The notes under the pieces were generated by a model. It had not been told where the DNA came from. It was given only the letters and a program-made list of their open reading frames with translations, and did no database searches. Shown one piece after another: positions 60,377-64,000 of a stretch of DNA of 64,000 nt. A program made the translations under genes and the position numbers. The stretch is taken from positions 1 through 64,000 of the forward strand of contig JAVYIN010000005.1 of NCBI GenBank assembly GCA_035968315.1, written 5' to 3'. This DNA is from Nitrospira sp. GTDB lineage: Bacteria > Nitrospirota > Nitrospiria > Nitrospirales > Nitrospiraceae. Position 1 is the first letter of the stretch. The number at the start of each line of letters is the position of its first letter.

Positions 60377-60676
60377 TTAGTTGGTGAAGATGCCGAGGAT
60401 GTCTTCTTCCTTGAGGATCAAGCAGTCGGTGTCCTCGATCCGGAGCTTGCTGCCGGAATACTTGTCGAACAGGACCTGGTCGCCGACCTTGACGTTCTCG
60501 ACCTTGCTTCCGATGGCCTGCACCACGCCTCTCTGCGGCTTTTCCTTCGCGGAATCCGGCACATAGATGCCGCCGGCGGTCCGTTCCAGTTCTTCGGTGT
60601 AGGTAACGAACAGCCGATCTCCCAGGGGCTGGAAGCCCTTGGCGACGTTCTTCTTGTCCTGCGCTGCTGTGCTCAT
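60377..60676 (-). CDS. groES: Co-chaperonin GroES (10 kDa)
   Basis: The lid of the GroEL chamber. From ATG 60676, with GAGGAGGG upstream, the protein has 99 residues. FQPLGDRLFVTYTEELERTAGGIYVPDSAKEKP is split here as PLGDRLFV, ERTAGGIYVPDSA (mobile loop) and GDQVLFDKYSG. The end EEDILGIF is typical. An extension to 60715 is in frame but lacks support. No CIRCE operator was found upstream. Confidence 0.96.
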   Translation of the reverse strand: MSTAAQDKKNVAKGFQPLGDRLFVTYTEELERTAGGIYVPDSAKEKPQRGVVQAIGSKVENVKVGDQVLFDKYSGSKLRIEDTDCLILKEEDILGIFTN

Positions 60677-60805
60677 AACAAACCCTCCTCGTGCGATGAA
60701 TAAACTTTGGTACACGTTGAAACGATGGAAAAGCGATTCACACTTGTCGGCTAGACTGTCGCTTTCTGCGCTCGCAGAGGAATACTCCCCCGCAACACAA
60801 GTGGA

Positions 60806-60833
60806 GAGATAGCCCGAGGCCGGTCCAAGTCAA
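60806..60833 (-). promoter_or_regulatory. Possible promoter of groES-groEL
   Basis: On the minus strand TTGACT (60828-60833), 16-bp spacer, TATCTC (60806-60811), about 130 bases before groES. A CTTGAAA at 60899-60905 matches a sigma-32 -35 box, but no matching CCCCAT -10 box follows. The 271-bp gap between rpoH and groES holds no other gene. Confidence 0.35.
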
Positions 60834-60947
60834 GGGGGAGGAAAAGAAATTCTTTCTCAGGCCCGTCATGCTGGACAAGAGAATCATAACCTATTGAGTT
60901 TCAAGAATTCCACTCACCATTTGGGGGGGATTAGGGAGAGGAGAGGT

Positions 60948-61952
60948 TTAGGTTCTTAACCGGTCAAAATCCTTCACTTCTTTCTTGATGTATTCCCGCA
61001 ACCGCTTGATGATACGGGCCTCCAGCTGGCGGGTCCGTTCTTTGGTAATGCCGTATTTTTCACCCAAATCGTCAAGCGTGAGCGGCGTTTCCGAGAGGAG
61101 CCGGTTGCGGAGAATGTCTTCTTCCCGCTCATCGAGGGTTTTGGCAAATTCGGCCAGTTTTTTCCTGAAGAGAACCCGGAGCTCATTGTCAGCGATGAGG
61201 TCGTCCACCCCCGACTGCTGGGAGGGCAGGATGTCCAGGAGGGTGCCATCCTGTTCCTCACCGATCGGTTGATCCAGCGACAGCTCCCAATTTCCCAGCC
61301 GTTGGTCCATCTCGATCACGTCGCGCTCGCGGACATTGAGCCGGTCGGCCAGGAGCTTCGTGTCGGGGGCGAACCCTTCCCGGGCCAGCTTCGCCTTTTC
61401 CTTCTTGAGGTTATAGAACAGCTTCCGCTGGTCCTGGGTGGTGCCGATTTTCACGAGGCGGAAGTTATTCAAGAGGTATCGGAGGATGTAGGCGCGCGAC
61501 CACCAGGCGGCATAGGCGTAGAAACGGACGTTTTTCTTGGGGTCGAATTTCTTAATGGCCTGCATCAGGCCGACGTTGCCCTCCTGAATCAGGTCCATGT
61601 GATCGGCGCCGGTATGGAGATATTCGGAGGCGATGGCCACGGACACGCGCAGGTTGGCCATGATGAGTTTGACGGCGGCTTCACGGCTGCCCTGCACCTG
61701 ATACTCGTGAAAGAGCCGGAGCTCTTCTTCTTTCGAGAGATAGGGGTAGCGGCGGACTTCGGCCAGATATTGCTGCAGGGTGGTGACCGGGACGACGGCA
61801 TGTTCGTCGGCCGGCTGGCGTCCGTCTGACGCAGGAATATCCACAACGACCGGTGCCGCCTCTGCCTCGATGACCTCGTCGTCTGACGGATCGAGGATTT
61901 CCGGCTCCAAGGCGTCGTCGGGCTCGTGTTCTGCTGGGGCTCTGCCACTCAT
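60948..61952 (-). CDS. rpoH: RNA polymerase sigma-32-like factor
   Basis: A 334-residue sigma-70-family factor, ATG 61952. After an acidic, Ala/Glu-rich N-terminal ~55 residues, region 2 shows a LIMANLRVSVAIASEY stretch, DLIQEGNVGLMQAIKKFDP, and VRFYAYAAWWSRAYILRYL. An RpoH-box-like QRKLFYNLKKEKAKL follows. Region 4 has LTLDDLGEKYGITKERTRQL followed by EARIIKRLREYI. The Q-R-K-L-F-x-N-L segment is characteristic of sigma-32, although the long acidic N-terminus is unusual. It is directly upstream of groESL on the same strand. The promoter makes a leaderless transcript likely. Confidence 0.87.
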   Translation of the reverse strand: MSGRAPAEHEPDDALEPEILDPSDDEVIEAEAAPVVVDIPASDGRQPADEHAVVPVTTLQQYLAEVRRYPYLSKEEELRLFHEYQVQGSREAAVKLIMANLRVSVAIASEYLHTGADHMDLIQEGNVGLMQAIKKFDPKKNVRFYAYAAWWSRAYILRYLLNNFRLVKIGTTQDQRKLFYNLKKEKAKLAREGFAPDTKLLADRLNVRERDVIEMDQRLGNWELSLDQPIGEEQDGTLLDILPSQQSGVDDLIADNELRVLFRKKLAEFAKTLDEREEDILRNRLLSETPLTLDDLGEKYGITKERTRQLEARIIKRLREYIKKEVKDFDRLRT

Positions 61953-61961
61953 AGAAGGCTG

Positions 61962-61989
61962 ACTATAACAGAAGCTCTTTAATGGACAA
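61962..61989 (-). promoter_or_regulatory. Promoter of the sigma-32-like gene
   Basis: On the minus strand TTGTCC (61984-61989), 16-bp spacer, TATAGT (61962-61967), then nine bases to the ATG at 61952. No Shine-Dalgarno lies between. Transcription would start about three bases before the start codon. Confidence 0.55.
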
Positions 61990-62082
61990 AGGTCGGCGGG
62001 GGAGATTGTTTTCGGGGCTGGTTCCCTTGCGCCCATGAAAGCGGCTCACCTATAGTGAGAAGTTCATGTCGGAGGCTGGTTT

Positions 62083-63279
62083 GTGTCTGATATCTGGCAG
62101 ATTCTGAAAAATGGCCACTGGCCCACGCTGGTGGGAGCCTGGTTGCATTTGACCGTGAGTTTCATGGTGTGGCTCTTGATCGGCGCCTTGAGCCTGCCGT
62201 TGGCGGCAGCGTTGCACCTGACCGAGACCGATCTGGCTCTGCTGGTCGCGCTGCCATTGCTGGGCGGGGCCATCTTGCGTGTGTGGGGCGGGTGGAGTTG
62301 CGATTGGTTTGGCGCTAAGAAGACGGCGGTGATGATCCTGCTGGGAGAGGGGGCCGTCTTATTGTGGGGCTGGCTTGCCGACCCGTCCCTGGCCGGTCTT
62401 TGGTGTCTGGCTCTCTTGTTGGGGCTGGGCGGCGCGAGTTTTGCGGTGGCGTTGCCGCTGGCCGGGCAAGCCTATCCGCCGTCCTCGCAGGGCCTGGTAC
62501 TGGGGCTGGCGGCTTCCGGCAACATCGGCACCGTGCTGGTATTCTTTCTCGCGCCGCGATGGGCCGAGCAGCTGGGATGGCAGCAGGTGTTTGGCGTCAT
62601 GGCGGGCGTGGTGGCGGCCACGCTTGGCTTGTTCATGATCCTGGTGCGAGATGGAAGGCCGGGAGACCGGCATCGCCGGGATGTCGAATGGTGGCATCAT
62701 GCTGCCGGGTTGATTCGGGAACGGTCGGCCTATTGGCTCTGTTTTCTCTATGCGATCACGTTTGGCGGCTTTGTCGGGTTGTGCAGCCTCTTGCCGTCGC
62801 TGCTCCATGAGACCTATCAATTTGACGCCGTGACCGCAGGATCGACCGCCGCGCTCTGCGGCTTGGTTGGCAGCGTCATCCGCCCATTGGGAGGTTACGT
62901 TGCCGACCGGCAGGGCGGAGTGCGGACGCTCTATATCGTGTTTCCGCTCATCGTCGGGACGGTGGTGGCGGTGACCAGTCCCTCTCAAATCATGGCGATA
63001 ACGATGATGATCGTCACCATCGGAGCCATGGGATTCGGCAATGGCGTCGTGTTTCAGATGGTGGCTGAGTGGTTCCCGAAGCAAATCGGGCTGGCTTCCG
63101 GGATCATCGGGGCGGTCGGAGGGCTTGGCGGCTTTCTCTTCCCCTTGGGCGTGGGAGGGCTGAAAAGCCTGACGGGAAGCTACGACTTGGGGCTGTGGTT
63201 CTTTGCCGGGCTGGGGGTCTGCGCCTGGGGCACCGTCTTCATCAGCCTGCGAGCCGGGGGATTCACCCGCTCGGCGTGA
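62083..63279 (+). CDS. NarK/NasA-type nitrate/nitrite transporter (MFS)
   Basis: A 398-residue membrane protein with 12 predicted segments, starting with GTG at 62083 after GGAGG. It has the NNP-family signature in the second half (IGAVGGLGGFLFPLGVG), and conserved arginines in GAILRVWGGWSCDWFGAKKT and SVIRPLGGYVADRQGG. Family members exchange nitrate and nitrite or symport with protons. In a nitrite oxidiser it could import nitrite or export nitrate; direction cannot be read from sequence. It is divergent from rpoH, and no nitrogen-assimilation genes are adjacent. Confidence 0.87.
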   Translation: MSDIWQILKNGHWPTLVGAWLHLTVSFMVWLLIGALSLPLAAALHLTETDLALLVALPLLGGAILRVWGGWSCDWFGAKKTAVMILLGEGAVLLWGWLADPSLAGLWCLALLLGLGGASFAVALPLAGQAYPPSSQGLVLGLAASGNIGTVLVFFLAPRWAEQLGWQQVFGVMAGVVAATLGLFMILVRDGRPGDRHRRDVEWWHHAAGLIRERSAYWLCFLYAITFGGFVGLCSLLPSLLHETYQFDAVTAGSTAALCGLVGSVIRPLGGYVADRQGGVRTLYIVFPLIVGTVVAVTSPSQIMAITMMIVTIGAMGFGNGVVFQMVAEWFPKQIGLASGIIGAVGGLGGFLFPLGVGGLKSLTGSYDLGLWFFAGLGVCAWGTVFISLRAGGFTRSA

Positions 63280-63393
63280 GGCCGGTTCCCCGGTTCAAAA
63301 ATAGGGGTAAAAAAACAATGTTAAATGGTCGATGTTCAATGATAAATTGACCGTTCAAGACACGGGCATCCCTGAACCTTCAGATTGGAATTT

Positions 63394-64000
63394 ATGGCGA
63401 GTCCATTCAACAGCATTCAAGACGCGCTCAAAGACATCCGGAAGGGCAAGTGCATCATTCTCGTCGATGATGAAGATCGCGAGAATGAAGGCGATCTGGT
63501 CATTGCCGCCGAAAAAGTCACCCCGCAAATGGTCAATTTCATGGCCAAGCATGCGCGGGGGCTAATCTGCCTGGCCTTAACCCCCGAGCGGGTTGAAGAG
63601 CTGCAACTTCCGCCGCAGGCCATTGAGAATACGGCGACCTTCGGCACGGCCTTCACCGTATCGGTCGATGCGCGAAAAGGGATTACGACGGGCATCTCGG
63701 CCGCCGATCGTGCGATCACCATTCAAGTGGCGGTCGATCCAAAGTCAAAGCCGAGCGACTTGGCAAGGCCGGGACATATTTTCCCGCTCAAGGCGCAACA
63801 AGGCGGGGTGCTCAGGCGTGCGGGGCAGACGGAAGGGTCCGTCGATTTGGCCCGGCTGGCGGGGCTGCAACCGGCCGGTGTCATCTGCGAGATCATGAAC
63901 GAAGACGGGACGATGGCGCGCGTGCCGGAGCTGGCCAAGTTCGCCAAGCTGCATAAGCTGAAGATGGTGACGATCAAGGCGCTCATCGAATATCGCATGC
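63394..64000 (+). CDS. ribB: 3,4-dihydroxy-2-butanone 4-phosphate synthase (partial, RibB or RibBA)
   Basis: The open frame runs off the end of the window after 202 codons. It converts ribulose-5-phosphate to the four-carbon riboflavin precursor. [11 protein letters not shown] (metal/substrate loop), [20 protein letters not shown] and [16 protein letters not shown] are intact. The usually invariant GHTE motif reads GQTE here, so the His ligand seen in E. coli RibB is Gln. A C-terminal GTP cyclohydrolase II domain (RibBA) may follow outside the window. The upstream ~110 bp are AT-rich and hold no gene. Confidence 0.93.
   Translation, partial: MASPFNSIQDALKDIRKGKCIILVDDEDRENEGDLVIAAEKVTPQMVNFMAKHARGLICLALTPERVEELQLPPQAIENTATFGTAFTVSVDARKGITTGISAADRAITIQVAVDPKSKPSDLARPGHIFPLKAQQGGVLRRAGQTEGSVDLARLAGLQPAGVICEIMNEDGTMARVPELAKFAKLHKLKMVTIKALIEYRM

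Noticed and set aside
60677-60947. CIRCE operator upstream of groES
   Set aside because: No TTAGCACTC-N9-GAGTGCTAA-like inverted repeat is present on either strand.

Overview
The window looks like chromosomal DNA of a Nitrospira-type bacterium (Nitrospirota). It is GC-rich and Gram-negative: it has KDO, heptose and rhamnose nucleotide-sugar genes and many lipoproteins. It also carries a NarK-like nitrate/nitrite transporter. The assignment is inferred from gene content and protein style, not from a marker gene. No rRNA, tRNA, CRISPR array or intact insertion sequence was seen.

Layout. 1-5.3 kb: end of a nucleotide-sugar dehydrogenase, a UDP-glucuronate decarboxylase-type epimerase, proA and two unrecognised proteins. 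5.4-15.9 kb: pyrimidine operon pyrR-pyrB-pyrC-(membrane protein)-carA-sppA-(M48 protease)-carB-greA. It is preceded by a well-formed promoter, a PyrR-binding hairpin, a 35-codon leader ORF and an intrinsic terminator. 16-19.7 kb: SAM hydrolase family protein and rfbB-rfbD-rfbA (no rfbC). 19.7-22.3 kb on the minus strand: lhgO and bioA. 22.3-32.7 kb: lepA-lepB-hldA-kdsB-pyrG-kdsA-kdsD, pgsA, plsY and rnhA. This stretch holds two copies of a ~123-bp palindromic repeat and a tandem duplication of the kdsA tail that supplies the kdsD start. 32.9-40 kb: a TPR-PilZ protein, a RelE/Phd-type toxin-antitoxin pair, an AT-rich SIR2-like gene, and a glutamine synthetase adenylyltransferase split into two divergent genes. 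One half carries two GlnD-like ACT domains.

40.2-58.5 kb is the accessory centre of the window. It is an island of secreted and lipid-anchored proteins: three LPP20-like proteins, a TPR lipoprotein, a coiled-coil lipoprotein, an Ig-like secreted protein and a trypsin-like periplasmic protease. It ends in a membrane-bound CHASE2-AAA+ sigma-54-type activator. Two large paralogous lipoproteins with conserved stalks and divergent tips flank it. Three sites close to the sigma-54 -24/-12 consensus precede genes of the island, so I propose an envelope-sensing regulon.

58.6-64 kb: groES-groEL with a strong terminator, a sigma-32-like factor directly upstream of them, the NarK-like transporter, and the start of ribB (or ribBA), which runs off the end.

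Several housekeeping genes (lepA, both glnE halves, rpoH) have a -10 box so close to the ATG, and no Shine-Dalgarno, that leaderless transcripts are likely.
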